Assembly (NCBI RefSeq): GCF_014352935.1 | Contig: NZ_CP060694.1 | Coordinates: forward strand, 1,116,001 to 1,180,000 | Reading direction: 5' to 3' | DNA: 64,000 nt | Origin: Aliarcobacter cryaerophilus | Lineage (GTDB): Bacteria > Campylobacterota > Campylobacteria > Campylobacterales > Arcobacteraceae | In this document: positions 34,640 through 44,597 of the stretch, piece after piece | Layout of the letters: every line of letters begins with the position of its first letter | Numbering within the stretch: the first letter of the stretch is position 1 | Program-made: the position numbers and the translations under genes | The notes under the pieces: generated by a model | Database searches by the model: none | The model's input: only the letters and a program-made list of their open reading frames with translations | Told to the model about the DNA's origin: nothing

Positions 34640-36889
34640 GTGAAAAATCGAATAACTTTTTTATCTTTAGCTTGTGCTACTGTTTTGAGTGCAAGTAGCA
34701 TCAAATCTATTGAATACTTAAATGTAAGTAAAGTATCGCCACAAGTTTTAGAAGAGACTTTGGGAATGAGAGCTGGTGATAGCTTAGATAGTAACAAGCT
34801 AAATGAAGCATTAATTAAATTTTATAGCTATGGTTACTTTGATGATATAGTAATAGATAATGATAATGGAAATATCAAAATTATCTTTAAAGAGAAACCT
34901 TCAATTGCAAATGTTGATATAAAAGGTTATAAAACTAGAAGTGAAGATACAGATGCTATTAAAAAAGTATTAAAGCTAAACAAAGGTTCTATGTATAGTG
35001 AAAAAAGAGTTAAAGAAGCAAAAGAACAACTTTTAGGAATGTTATCTAGTGAAGGGTTTATAAACTCTGTTGTTGAAGTTGAAACAGAGAAATTAAATGA
35101 TTCTTCTATAAAACTTACTTTTAATGTAAATAAAGGTGATGAGATTATCATAAGAGAAGCAAAATATCACGGTGCTAGTGAACTAGATGGAAGTGACTTT
35201 AAAAAAGTTACTGCAAATAAAGAGAAAGAGTTTGCTTCTTGGTGGTTTGGTCAAAGTGATGGTGAAATGAAAATTGATCAACTAAAATATGATGCAAGAA
35301 GAATAAATGACCTATATTTTGAAAAAGGTTACTTAGATGCAGATGTAAAAGAGCCATTTTTAGATATAGATTTTGCTTCAAATCAAGCAAAACTTGACTT
35401 CTTTGTTAAAGAGGGTGAAAAATATACTACAAATGATATAAAAATCTTTTTGGACTCTTCAATTGTAGATCCTGAAGAGATTTATTCAGATTTAAAACTA
35501 AAAGTTGATAGAACATTTAATATTAAAAAATTAAGAGATGATCAAGAGTATATTAGAACTTTAGTTGCAGATAAAGGTTATGCCTATGCAGAAGTTAAAT
35601 TTGATTTAAAGAAAAATGAAGCTGAGCATAGAGTTGATGTTATTTTTAGTGTTGTTCCAGGGCAACAAGTATATATAAATGATGTAAAAATATCTGGAAA
35701 TGCAAGAACTCTTGATAGAGTTGTAAGAAGAGATGTATATTTAGCACCTGGTGATATGTATAATCTTACAGATTTAAAAGATGCAAAAAGTAAGTTAAAA
35801 AGATCTAGCTTCTTTGAAGATGTTCAAATTGAAGAGAAAAGAATAAGTGAAGATAAAATGGATTTATCTGTAAAAGTAACAGAAGCACCAACTGGAAGTA
35901 TTATGCTAGGTGGGGGATATGGTTCTTATGATAAATTAATGATAAACGGATCTGTAAGTGATACAAATATATTTGGAAGTGGTCTAACTTTATCTTTAAG
36001 TGGTGATTTATCAAAAAGATCAAATAGATACGAAGTAGCTCTTAAAAATCCTGCTATAAACGATAGCGACTATAATGGTGAAGTTGAAGCTCACTCAACA
36101 AAAATTGAGTATAGAAGAAGTCACTATGATTCTGATGTAAAAACAAAAGGTTTCTCTGTTGCAGCGGGGAAAGAGGTAGTAAGAAATACTTATGTTGGAG
36201 CTAGATATGGACTTGATTTCATAAAAGAGGTTTATAATTATCAAAGTGGATTTACAGCACCAGCTGGTCAAAGATTATATACAGATCAAGACTATACAAA
36301 TAGCTCTATTACACCTTACATAAACTATGATAGTACAAATGATTTTTATTTTCCAACAGCTGGTATAAAAGCTGGGGCTTCTGTTGAATATGCAGGAGTT
36401 GGTGGAGATTCAAAATATATTAAACCAGGGGTAAATTTTAGATATTTCTACTCTTTAGAAGATTTAACAGAGCTTGACTGGATTTTAAGATTTAAAACTC
36501 AAGCAAAAATGTTAATAGATGAAGGTCAAATAAATCAAGGAGACTCTTTATATCTTGGAGGTCCAAAAACTTTAAGAGGATATAAATCTTATGCATTCCC
36601 AAATAATGAATCTGGATATTATCAAGACCCTTATGAAAAAATGTGGTCAAATCAAGCAGAAATTAGTTTCCCTCTAGTTCCATCTGCAAAAATGAGATGG
36701 GGACTATTTTATGATTATGGTATGATAGGTCAAAATAGCTTTAGTGAGATAAAAAGATCAGGAACAGGAGCTTTACTAGAGTGGATTTCTCCAATGGGTC
36801 CTTTACAATTAATATTTGCTAAACCAATTGGTGATAAACCAGGGGATGACACATCAAGTTTTGAGTTCTCTTTTGGAACAAGTTTCTAA
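34640..36889 (+). CDS. bamA: Outer membrane protein assembly factor BamA
   Basis: Signal peptide (KNRITFLSLACATVLSAS), a chain of POTRA domains from residue 20 to about 420, then a 16-strand barrel. TQDY-type loop 6 ends are seen as LGGPKTLRGYKSYAFPNNES, where the RGY motif is diagnostic. It folds outer membrane proteins. The GTG at 34640 has AAGGA five bases upstream; the TTG at 34622 gives no signal peptide. About 749 residues. The stop TAATG overlaps the mqnC start. Confidence 0.95.
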   Translation: MKNRITFLSLACATVLSASSIKSIEYLNVSKVSPQVLEETLGMRAGDSLDSNKLNEALIKFYSYGYFDDIVIDNDNGNIKIIFKEKPSIANVDIKGYKTRSEDTDAIKKVLKLNKGSMYSEKRVKEAKEQLLGMLSSEGFINSVVEVETEKLNDSSIKLTFNVNKGDEIIIREAKYHGASELDGSDFKKVTANKEKEFASWWFGQSDGEMKIDQLKYDARRINDLYFEKGYLDADVKEPFLDIDFASNQAKLDFFVKEGEKYTTNDIKIFLDSSIVDPEEIYSDLKLKVDRTFNIKKLRDDQEYIRTLVADKGYAYAEVKFDLKKNEAEHRVDVIFSVVPGQQVYINDVKISGNARTLDRVVRRDVYLAPGDMYNLTDLKDAKSKLKRSSFFEDVQIEEKRISEDKMDLSVKVTEAPTGSIMLGGGYGSYDKLMINGSVSDTNIFGSGLTLSLSGDLSKRSNRYEVALKNPAINDSDYNGEVEAHSTKIEYRRSHYDSDVKTKGFSVAAGKEVVRNTYVGARYGLDFIKEVYNYQSGFTAPAGQRLYTDQDYTNSSITPYINYDSTNDFYFPTAGIKAGASVEYAGVGGDSKYIKPGVNFRYFYSLEDLTELDWILRFKTQAKMLIDEGQINQGDSLYLGGPKTLRGYKSYAFPNNESGYYQDPYEKMWSNQAEISFPLVPSAKMRWGLFYDYGMIGQNSFSEIKRSGTGALLEWISPMGPLQLIFAKPIGDKPGDDTSSFEFSFGTSF

Positions 36890-37962
36890 TGACAAAAAAA
36901 GTATCGCTTGATTTAAAAAAAAGATTAAGTAAAGAAGATGCACTTGATTTAATAAAAAATGCATCTTTGTTAGATTTAGCGAAGATGGCAAGTGCAAAAA
37001 AAGATGAGCTTCATAAAGAAAAACTAACTACTTTTATAGTAGATAGAAATATAAACTATACAAATGTATGTTGGGTTGATTGTAAGTTTTGTGCTTTTTT
37101 TAGACACAAAAAAGATAATGATAGTTATGTTTTAAAATTTGATGAAATTGATGAAAAAATAGAAGAACTTTTAGCAATTGGTGGAACTCAAATACTTTTT
37201 CAAGGTGGAGTTCATCCAAATTTGAAAATTGATTATTATGAAGAGTTAGTAAACCACATTCATACAAAATATCCACAAATTACAATTCACGGTTTTTCAT
37301 CTATTGAAATTGATTTTATAGCAAAAGTTTCAAAAATCTCAATACTAGAAGTTTTAAAAAGACTTCAAGCAAAAGGTTTAAGCTCAATTCCAGGAGCTGG
37401 AGCTGAAATTTTAAGCGATAGAGTAAGAGATATAATTGCTCCAAAAAAAATGGATACACAAGAGTGGTTAGAAGTTCATAGACTAGCACACTCTATTGGA
37501 ATGAAAACAACTGCAACAATGATGTTTGGAACTGTTGAAACAGATGAAGAGATTATTGAACATTGGGATTTGATTAGAAAATTACAAGATGAGACTGGTG
37601 GATTTAGAGCATTTATTATGTGGAGTTTTCAAGGCGAAAATACAAAATTAATGGAAGAACATCCTCAAATAAAACCACAATCTTCAAATAGATATTTAAG
37701 ACTCTTAGCAGTTTCAAGACTATATTTAGATAATTTTGCAAATCTTCAAAGCTCTTGGGTTACTCAAGGCTCATACATTGGGCAAATGGCTCTTAAGTTT
37801 GGAGCAAATGATTTAGGTAGCACTATGATGGAAGAGAATGTTGTAAAAGCAGCTGGTGCAGCAAATAGAATGAATCAAGATGAAATGATAAGATTAATAA
37901 AAGATATAGGCGAAATTCCTGCAAAAAGAGATACTGCTTATAATATATTAGAGAGATTCTAA
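36889..37962 (+). CDS. mqnC: Cyclic dehypoxanthinyl futalosine synthase MqnC
   Basis: A radical SAM enzyme of the futalosine menaquinone pathway. Cys61, Cys65 and Cys68 (NVCWVDCKFCAF) bind the [4Fe-4S] cluster; TQILFQGGVHPNLKI and SSIPGAGAEILSDRVR are the MqnC form and distinguish it from MqnE. 357 residues. Its ATG overlaps the bamA stop (TAATG), so it is co-translated with it. Followed four bases later by an M16 gene. Confidence 0.94.
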   Translation: MTKKVSLDLKKRLSKEDALDLIKNASLLDLAKMASAKKDELHKEKLTTFIVDRNINYTNVCWVDCKFCAFFRHKKDNDSYVLKFDEIDEKIEELLAIGGTQILFQGGVHPNLKIDYYEELVNHIHTKYPQITIHGFSSIEIDFIAKVSKISILEVLKRLQAKGLSSIPGAGAEILSDRVRDIIAPKKMDTQEWLEVHRLAHSIGMKTTATMMFGTVETDEEIIEHWDLIRKLQDETGGFRAFIMWSFQGENTKLMEEHPQIKPQSSNRYLRLLAVSRLYLDNFANLQSSWVTQGSYIGQMALKFGANDLGSTMMEENVVKAAGAANRMNQDEMIRLIKDIGEIPAKRDTAYNILERF

Positions 37963-37966
37963 CAAA

Positions 37967-39256
37967 ATGAAAACTAGATATATTTTATATATTTTTTTAC
38001 TATTACAAGGAAGTTTAATGAGTGCAACAATAAAACATATAAATATAAGCAATGTTGATATTCCAGTGATTTTTGAAGAACAAAAATCGCTTCCAATTTT
38101 AAATTTACAACTAATTTTTAAAAATTCTGGATATATAAAAGATAATCAAAATTTAGGACTTGCTAGCTTATCAGCTAGAGTTTTAAATGAAGGAACAAAA
38201 AAATTAGGAAGTGTTAAATTTTCAGAGATTTTAGATGACAATGCTATTACTATTCATAGTGCTGTTGGTTTTGAAACTCTTACAATAGAACTTTCAAGCT
38301 TAAAAGAGAAATCAAATCTTGCAATTAAATCATTAAATGAACTTTTACAATCTCCAAATTTATCAGAAAATTCATTAGAAAAAGTAAAAACTTTGGCTAT
38401 TGGTAGTTTAAAAAGAAAAGAGAACGACTTTGATGATGTAGCAAGTAAGGGTTTAAATGCTCTTCTTTATAGTGGAACTGCTTTGGCAAATCCTGCTAGT
38501 GGAACAATAGAGTCTATTTCAAAAATTGAACTAAAAGATATAGAACAATTTTTAAAAAACTCTTTAACTTTAAATAATTTAACTATTGTTGCAGGTGGAG
38601 ATATTAGTTTCATTGAGCTAGAAAATGCTTTAAAACCTCTTTTGAAAGAGCTAAAAGTTGGAGAAAAAGAAGATATTCAAAAAATAGAGTTTGTATCTAA
38701 AAAAGAGGAAAAAGAAGTTTTAAAACAGACAGAACAAGCATATATCTATTTTGGTTCAAATTTTAATGCAAAAGCTAAAGATGAAGAGAATTACAAGGCA
38801 AAAGTTGCTTCATTTATTTTAGGTGGTTCTGGATTTGGATCAAGATTAATGGAAGAGATAAGAGTAAAAAGAGGTTTAGCATATAGTGCTTATGCTAATA
38901 TTGGAATTAATAGGCTTTACTCAAGTTTTAGTGGATATTTACAAACAAAAAATGAGAGTACTTCTCAAGCTATTAATATTGTAAAAAGTTTAGTTGATGA
39001 TTTTGTAAAAAGTGGAGTAACTCAAGAAGAGCTTGATGCTGCAAAAAATTTCCTATTAGGAAGTGAACCACTAAGAACTGAAACTTTAGCACAAAGATTA
39101 AATAGAGCATTTATGCTAGACTTTAAAGGTTTAAGTCTTGATTATCCAAAACTTGAACTAGAAAAAATACAAAATTTAAGTTTAGAAGATTTAAATAACT
39201 ATATAAAAACTCATACTGAGTTAAATAATTTAACATTTTTTATTGTAAGGAAATAG
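37967..39256 (+). CDS. M16-family peptidase homologue without the zinc motif
   Basis: A signal peptide (YILYIFLLLQGSLMS) and two M16 half-domains. The zinc motif HxxEH that should stand in the first half is replaced by ASLSARVLNEGT at about residue 65, so no metal site is seen. Later parts keep the fold: GGSGFGSRLMEEIRVKRGLAY is the conserved R/Y region of the second half. Inactive halves of M16 pairs are known (for example mitochondrial MPP alpha), and a catalytic partner may be encoded elsewhere. 429 residues. Between mqnC and gltX, same direction. Confidence 0.83.
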   Translation: MKTRYILYIFLLLQGSLMSATIKHINISNVDIPVIFEEQKSLPILNLQLIFKNSGYIKDNQNLGLASLSARVLNEGTKKLGSVKFSEILDDNAITIHSAVGFETLTIELSSLKEKSNLAIKSLNELLQSPNLSENSLEKVKTLAIGSLKRKENDFDDVASKGLNALLYSGTALANPASGTIESISKIELKDIEQFLKNSLTLNNLTIVAGGDISFIELENALKPLLKELKVGEKEDIQKIEFVSKKEEKEVLKQTEQAYIYFGSNFNAKAKDEENYKAKVASFILGGSGFGSRLMEEIRVKRGLAYSAYANIGINRLYSSFSGYLQTKNESTSQAINIVKSLVDDFVKSGVTQEELDAAKNFLLGSEPLRTETLAQRLNRAFMLDFKGLSLDYPKLELEKIQNLSLEDLNNYIKTHTELNNLTFFIVRK

Positions 39257-39259
39257 TTT

Positions 39260-40561
39260 ATGCTAAGATTTGCACCAAGCCCAACAGGAGATATGCATAT
39301 AGGGAATTTGCGAGTTGCAATTTTTAACTATATTGTATCAAAACAGTTAAATGAAGGGCTTATTATAAGAATTGAAGATACTGATAAAGAGAGAAATATT
39401 GAAGGAAAAGATAAAGAGATTTTAGAGATTTTAAATCTATTTTCAATAGAGTATAAATCTGTTTTTTATCAAAGTGAAAATCTAAAGTATCATCAAAAAA
39501 TGGCTCTTCAACTTATGACTCAAAAGAAGGCTTTTGCTTGTTTTTGTAGTGATAGCAAACTTGAAGAGTTAAAAGAAGAGTCTATAAAAAAAGGTATCGC
39601 TTTTAGATATGATGGATTTTGTGAGAATTTAAGTGATGAAACTGTTTTAAATACAAATGCACCTTTTACAGTAAGGCTTAAAAAACCAAATCATAATATA
39701 AAATTTACTGACCTTTTAAAAGGTGATTTTGAATATGCTCCTTTTGATGTTGATAGTTTTATTATTTTAAGACAAGATAAAACTCCTACATATAACTATG
39801 CTTGTAGTGTTGATGATATGCTAATGGATATATCTATGGTAATCAGAGGAGAAGATCATGTTTCAAATACTCCAAAACAGATACACATTAGAGAGAGTTT
39901 AGGCTATACAAAAGAGATAAAATATGTTCATTTACCAATCATTTTAAATGCACAAACTGGTAAAAAAATGAGTAAAAGAGATGATGCAAGTAGTGTAAAG
40001 TGGCTAATTGATGAAGGATTCCTACCAAGTGCAATTGCAAACTACCTTGTGCTTATGGGAAATAAAACTCCAACAGAGATTTTTACTCTAGAAGAGGCAA
40101 TTTCATGGTTTAAAATAGAAAATGTCTCAAAAAGTGGAGCAAAATTTGATATTGATAAGCTAAGATTCATAAATAGAAAACATATAGAACTATTAGACGA
40201 TATGAGACTATCAAAAATTTTAGGTTTTGCAGATAATGATATTGGAAAATTAGCAAAACTATATTTAGAAGAAGCAAGTACAATAAAAGAGATAAAATCA
40301 AAACTAAATAATATTTTTTCTCAAAAATCTACTCTTGAAGGTTTTGAACAAGAGAGTCAAACTATCAAAGAAGTGTTAAAAAATGCACCATATTTTGAAA
40401 ATTATGATGATTTAAAAGATTATGTTGTTCAAAAAACAGAACTTAAAGGTAAGAATCTATTTAAACCATTAAGATATATTCTAACAGGTGTTGAAAATGG
40501 ACCAAATCTAACAGATATTTATCCATTTATTAAAAACTATATTGGGGAGATTACAAAATGA
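39260..40561 (+). CDS. gltX: Glutamyl-tRNA synthetase
   Basis: A class I synthetase: [15 protein letters not shown] (HIGH at 13-16), [16 protein letters not shown] and KKMSKRDD near residue 235 (KMSKS). 433 residues. Campylobacterota often carry two GltX copies, one charging tRNA-Gln with glutamate; which copy this is cannot be decided without the other. Starts three bases after the M16 gene and overlaps yggT by four bases. Confidence 0.94.
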   Translation: MLRFAPSPTGDMHIGNLRVAIFNYIVSKQLNEGLIIRIEDTDKERNIEGKDKEILEILNLFSIEYKSVFYQSENLKYHQKMALQLMTQKKAFACFCSDSKLEELKEESIKKGIAFRYDGFCENLSDETVLNTNAPFTVRLKKPNHNIKFTDLLKGDFEYAPFDVDSFIILRQDKTPTYNYACSVDDMLMDISMVIRGEDHVSNTPKQIHIRESLGYTKEIKYVHLPIILNAQTGKKMSKRDDASSVKWLIDEGFLPSAIANYLVLMGNKTPTEIFTLEEAISWFKIENVSKSGAKFDIDKLRFINRKHIELLDDMRLSKILGFADNDIGKLAKLYLEEASTIKEIKSKLNNIFSQKSTLEGFEQESQTIKEVLKNAPYFENYDDLKDYVVQKTELKGKNLFKPLRYILTGVENGPNLTDIYPFIKNYIGEITK

Positions 40562-40830
40562 TAGATGCACTTTTTAGCTCATTTTTAACTATTTTTTTTA
40601 GTGTTATTTTTCTTTACAAGTGGATTGTTATTATTTCAGCACTTTTAACTTGGGTTAGACCAGATCCATACAATCCAATAGTTCAAATGCTTTATAGATT
40701 AACAGAGCCTGTTTATGCAAAAATGAGACAATATATTCCAACAACTTTTGGAGGAATGGATTTGGCTCCACTTATTTTGATTTTTGCTCTTATATTTTTA
40801 GAGACATTCTTACAAAAAGTTCTTCTATAG
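40558..40830 (+). CDS. YggT family membrane protein
   Basis: A 90-residue protein with two membrane helices ([20 protein letters not shown] and [18 protein letters not shown]) around a short loop, [20 protein letters not shown], which is the YggT signature. Its function is not established; YggT-like proteins are linked to ion homeostasis or cell division in some bacteria. Overlaps gltX by four bases and is followed by slt. Confidence 0.88.
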   Translation: MIDALFSSFLTIFFSVIFLYKWIVIISALLTWVRPDPYNPIVQMLYRLTEPVYAKMRQYIPTTFGGMDLAPLILIFALIFLETFLQKVLL

Positions 40831-40834
40831 ATTT

Positions 40835-42495
40835 ATGTTAAAAATATTTAAGTTTTCTCTTTTATTTACGCTTAGTCTAAATCTTTTTGCAAATAGTATA
40901 ACTACTGATTTTATGCAAAAAGATTTCAAAATAACTTATGAATGGCTTGCAGAAAAACCAAAATCAAGTGCTAAAGATTTTTTTATATTACAATATCTTG
41001 AAAATGAAGATTTAAGTTATGAAAATGCAAAAAAAGCTTATGATATGAGGAATGGAAGAAATGCTCTTCTTGATAAAGCCTTTAAACAAAAATTCAATGA
41101 AAAAATATCTCCAGAAGATAGGTTTTGCTACAATGCTTCTATTTTAGAACTTAAAAATAGCGATTCAAGATGTATTGCTCTTGGTTTAGCTTCACTCAAA
41201 AAAGCATCTGACTTATCAAAAGAGGATCTTACTTTTTTTATATCAAAGCTTGATATTTACCCTACTTTAAAAAATAATCTTATACTTATATCATCAAATG
41301 ATATTTATAAAAAACTTATAAATGGCTCTACTGATAAATTTTTAGAAATTTTTTTGAAGTTAGTGATACATATAGATATAAATATTTAAATCAATCTATA
41401 AATCCAACTTTTTTACATAAAATTGCTATGCATAAAGATTTTGAAAAATTTTTACGAACAGTTGTTTATGATAAAAAATTAAAAAATATACAAAAATCTC
41501 TTGATAATCTAAAAACTGAAAGAATGTTAACAACAAATCTTCAATTTTTATTAGGTATCAATGCTGTAAATAATCGTAAATTAGAGAGTGCAAAGCAGTT
41601 TTTTCAAAACTCTTATGATATAGCACTTTTAAGAGGTGATAAAGATAGAGCAATCTTTTGGCTATATTTACTATCAAAAAACACTATTTATCTTGAAGAA
41701 TTAGCAAAAAGTTTTGAGGCAAATATCTACTCTTTATATGCAAAAGAGCTTTTAAATATAACTCCAGATAATCTAGTTTTCAAAATTGATATGAAAATAA
41801 AACCTAGTTCTTATGATATTTATGATGCTTTTAGCTGGTTGGAAGTTACAGAAGATAGCAAAAAAAATTTAGATGATGCAAAGATGGAAAAATATTCAAA
41901 TCTTTTTACTCAAAAAAGTATGGAACCACATTTAGCTTTTATTCTTGAAAGATATAATAGATTTAAAAATCAATATTTTATAACTCCTTATGAGGATTTA
42001 TTAAACAATTATGGAATATATAAAAAAGTTTTAATCTACTCTATTGCAAAACAAGAAAGTAGATTTATTCCATCTTCAATCTCATTTTCAAGTGCCATGG
42101 GAATAATGCAAATTATGCCATTTTTATCAAAAGATATAGCAAGTAAGTTAGGTGATGATTACAATATTTATGATCAATTTTTACCTGAAAAAAATATACA
42201 ATATGCAAGTTTTCATCTTGACTCATTAATTAAACAATTCGATAGTAATCCTCTTTTTATCGCCTATGCTTACAATGGTGGAGCTGGATATGCTAGAAGT
42301 CAATTGCAAAAAGGTTTGTTTAAAGATAAATCAGAGTTTGAACCATTTTTAAGCATGGAGATGATTTCATATAATGAAACAAGAGAGTATGGAAAAAAAG
42401 TTTTAGCTAATTTTTATATATACAACAACTATTTAAATAGTGAGAATAAAATCTCACTATCTTCTATTTTTCAAAATTTAGTGTGGCATCACTAG
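40835..42495 (+). pseudogene. Soluble lytic transglycosylase (Slt), frameshifted at a T7 run
   Basis: Two frames together make one Slt. The first (40835-41389) has a signal peptide (KIFKFSLLFTLSLNLFA) and helical superhelix; the second (continuing to 42495) has the rest and the GEWL-like catalytic domain, with the Glu in IAKQESRFIPSS and AMGIMQIMPF. At 41345 GAA-ATT-TTT-TTG in T7 (41349-41355), a -1 shift gives FFEVSDTYRYKYLNQS and joins the halves with nothing lost. So there is one T too few for a straight frame, or the ribosome slips. Slt cuts glycan strands in the periplasm. Neighbours (gltX, yggT, lipoprotein, mobB) are as in C. jejuni. Confidence 0.86.
42439..42458 (-). terminator. Hairpin downstream of the lipoprotein gene
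   Basis: AGTGAGA (42439-42445) and TCTCACT (42452-42458) form a perfect 7-base stem with six-base loop, ending six bases beyond the stop of the minus-strand lipoprotein gene. It lies inside the end of slt. There is no clean T-run, so the role as terminator is tentative. Confidence 0.4.
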
Positions 42496-42943
42496 ATTTT
42501 GGTTTTAAAGTTATATTTAAATTCTGTACTAACTCTTGATTACTAAATTTTACTAAATAGTAGCTACCCCAAAAGTTTCTAAGCATCATATCTTCATACT
42601 TTTTATCATCTCTATCTAATTTTTCAATAGATATTGGAGTTTTTCCATTTAAAAGAAGTTCATATTCATTTTTAGTAAAATCTGTCTGTTCTTCTAAATT
42701 TGGGAAATAGATATAAATCAAAAAATTCTCTTCTTTTGGGCTTATTTTTGGATCAAATTTATTTAAATATGTTGCCATAAATGTAACTTCTATTGCATCA
42801 TTTTTTATAATATCAGCTTTTTTTGTATTTCTAACTGCATTTGTTTCAATATCACCTTTATCAAAATATCTAAATGCACTATTTTTTGGTGTACAAGCTA
42901 CAAATAAAATTGAAATTGCAACTAAGAATAAACCTTTTTTCAT
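42464..42943 (-). CDS. Hypothetical lipoprotein (159 aa)
   Basis: A lipoprotein signal KKGLFLVAISILFVACTPK with Cys near residue 17. The rest is a beta-rich domain of about 140 residues that I cannot assign; FATYLNKFDPKISPKEEN-like surroundings and FWGSYYLVKFSN are the most structured parts. Its 3' end overlaps the 3' end of slt by 32 bases on the opposite strand. From memory a comparable lipoprotein sits beside slt in C. jejuni (Cj0842 region). Probably outer- or inner-membrane anchored, role unknown. Confidence 0.75.
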   Translation of the reverse strand: MKKGLFLVAISILFVACTPKNSAFRYFDKGDIETNAVRNTKKADIIKNDAIEVTFMATYLNKFDPKISPKEENFLIYIYFPNLEEQTDFTKNEYELLLNGKTPISIEKLDRDDKKYEDMMLRNFWGSYYLVKFSNQELVQNLNITLKPKSSDATLNFEK

Positions 42944-42969
42944 TAAAACTCCTCATATATAAGGTAGCG

Positions 42970-42975
42970 ATTATA
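42970..42975 (-). promoter_or_regulatory. -10 promoter box of the 159-aa lipoprotein gene
   Basis: Minus-strand TATAAT in TTGTATAATCGC, 27 bases before the ATG. Confidence 0.5.
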
Positions 42976-43032
42976 CAAAAACTACACTTTAAAATATATT
43001 TTTATATAAATAGAGTTTAACAATTCTTTGGA

Positions 43033-43038
43033 TAAAAT
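43033..43038 (+). promoter_or_regulatory. -10-like box abutting mobB (leaderless start candidate)
   Basis: TAAAAT in TTTGGATAAAATCC, seven bases before the ATG at 43046. A transcript from here would begin at or next to the ATG. No Shine-Dalgarno sequence lies between. Confidence 0.35.
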
Positions 43039-43045
43039 CCTAACC

Positions 43046-43543
43046 ATGAATAAAAAAAGATTAGTAGTGGCATTTTCAGGGCCATCAAATAGTGGTAAAA
43101 CAACAGCTATTGTTAAAGTTGCAAGTATTTTGCAGGATAGTGATTTTAAAGTGTGCATAGTAAAGCACGACCCAAAAGATAAAGCTATGTTTGATAGAGA
43201 GGGAAAAGACTCTTTTAAGTTCTCACAAACAGGAGCAGATGTTGCAGTTGTAAGCCCTAATAAAACAACTATATTTAAAAAAGATAGTTCAACTATTGAT
43301 GAATTAATATCTATTTTTAATGATTTTGATTATCTGCTAGTTGAAGGACTTAAAACTTTAGAACTTCCTAGAATCTCTATTTTTAGAAATAAGCTAGATG
43401 ATAGCTATTTTGAGGTTTCAAATGCTTTGGCTATTGATGATAGTATAAATAAAAAAGATATTCCAAAAAGTCTTGATGTTTTAGATTTAAATGACCCACT
43501 TGAAATTATAAAGTGGATAGATAAAAACGCAAAAAGGGTATAG
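43046..43543 (+). CDS. mobB: Molybdopterin-guanine dinucleotide biosynthesis protein MobB
   Basis: A P-loop GTPase, VVAFSGPSNSGKTTAIVKV at the start, with IVKHDPKDKAMFDREGKDSF and LLVEGLKTLELPRI as the typical MobB parts. It assists MobA in attaching GMP to molybdopterin, needed by enzymes such as the TorA-like reductase in this window. I use ATG 43046 rather than TTG 43028; neither has a good Shine-Dalgarno, and family members begin near KRLVVAFSG. The gene ends next to fbp with no gap. Confidence 0.88.
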   Translation: MNKKRLVVAFSGPSNSGKTTAIVKVASILQDSDFKVCIVKHDPKDKAMFDREGKDSFKFSQTGADVAVVSPNKTTIFKKDSSTIDELISIFNDFDYLLVEGLKTLELPRISIFRNKLDDSYFEVSNALAIDDSINKKDIPKSLDVLDLNDPLEIIKWIDKNAKRV

Positions 43544-44386
43544 ATGCAAGAGATAATAAAAGCAATAGAAGAAGCAAGTATAAAAATAAGACATCTAATA
43601 GAGACAGGTGATACTGGAAAATCTCAAAGCGAAAATAGTACAGGAGATACTCAACTTAAACTAGATATTCAAAGTGATGAGATAATTGAAGAGATTTTTT
43701 CAAAACTTTCAAGTGTAAAAGCAATAGTTAGTGAAGAGCAAGATAGTATAAAAAATATAAATGAAACTGGTGAATATTTAATAGCTTACGATCCACTAGA
43801 TGGTTCATCTTTAGTTGATGTAAACTTAAGTGTTGGTTCAATTTATGGAATATATAAAAATGAATTCAATGCAAAAAATATAATAGCTTCTATTTATGTA
43901 GTTTTTGGCCCAAGAGTTGAGATGGTTGTAACTACAAGTGATGTTAAAATGTACAGACTTTTAAATGGAGAGTTTAAATTTATTCAAAATATTAAACTTA
44001 ATGAAAAAGGTAAATTAAATGCTCCTGGTTCTACTCAAAACTGCTGGGCTCCTTTTCATAAAAAGCTAATTGATGATATTTTTAATGATGGATATAGACT
44101 AAGATACAGTGGTGGAATGGTTCCTGACTTACATCAAATTTTACTAAAAGGTGGTGGACTTTTCTCTTATCCAGGAACTACTGATAGACCAAAAGGGAAA
44201 TTAAGACAACTTTTTGAAGTTTTTCCTTTTGCATTAGCTTTTGAAAAAGCTGGAGGAGCTGCTGTTGATGGAGAAAAGAGAGTTTTAGAAGTTCCTACAA
44301 CTCATATTCATGATACAACTCCTTGTTTTTTTGGATCAAATATCGAAATAAACAGAGTTTTGGAAGTTTATAGTAAAAATGTCTAA
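43544..44386 (+). CDS. fbp: Fructose-1,6-bisphosphatase class I
   Basis: Gluconeogenic phosphatase. [20 protein letters not shown] holds the DPLDGSS metal and phosphate motif; [16 protein letters not shown] and [20 protein letters not shown] near the C-terminus bind substrate. 280 residues, shorter than enteric Fbp (about 330), as expected for this lineage. Directly follows mobB and overlaps the next small gene by eight bases. With pckA at 48415 it completes two key steps of gluconeogenesis in the window. Confidence 0.95.
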   Translation: MQEIIKAIEEASIKIRHLIETGDTGKSQSENSTGDTQLKLDIQSDEIIEEIFSKLSSVKAIVSEEQDSIKNINETGEYLIAYDPLDGSSLVDVNLSVGSIYGIYKNEFNAKNIIASIYVVFGPRVEMVVTTSDVKMYRLLNGEFKFIQNIKLNEKGKLNAPGSTQNCWAPFHKKLIDDIFNDGYRLRYSGGMVPDLHQILLKGGGLFSYPGTTDRPKGKLRQLFEVFPFALAFEKAGGAAVDGEKRVLEVPTTHIHDTTPCFFGSNIEINRVLEVYSKNV

Positions 44387-44582
44387 TGAAAATAAAGATT
44401 TAGACCAATGGGAAGAGAGACTTGAAGATATTTTACAAGAACTAAACTCTTGCCAAAACTCAAAAAATCTAAACTCTTGTAAACCTTGTGGTCAATTTTT
44501 TGAGTGTGTTTTAAGAAAAAAGTATGTAATAGCCGTTTATGAGTCAATGAATAAAGGCTCAAGCGGTGGATTTGAATTTTAA
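44379..44582 (+). CDS. Small conserved cysteine-containing protein (67 aa)
   Basis: A helical start ([20 protein letters not shown]), then [27 protein letters not shown]. Four cysteines (positions about 24, 33, 36 and 43) might form a metal or disulfide site. I recall a similar small gene between fbp and metG in C. jejuni (Cj0839c), with no known function. Overlaps fbp by eight bases and is followed by metG 15 bases on. Confidence 0.75.
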   Translation: MSNENKDLDQWEERLEDILQELNSCQNSKNLNSCKPCGQFFECVLRKKYVIAVYESMNKGSSGGFEF

Positions 44583-44597
44583 GAAAAAAGGTAGAAA

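Noticed and set aside
41428-42495. A separate 355-residue gene beginning at ATG 41428
   Set aside because: The reading frame is open upstream to the T7 run and encodes conserved-looking Slt sequence before that ATG; there is no ribosome binding site, so it is the second half of slt.
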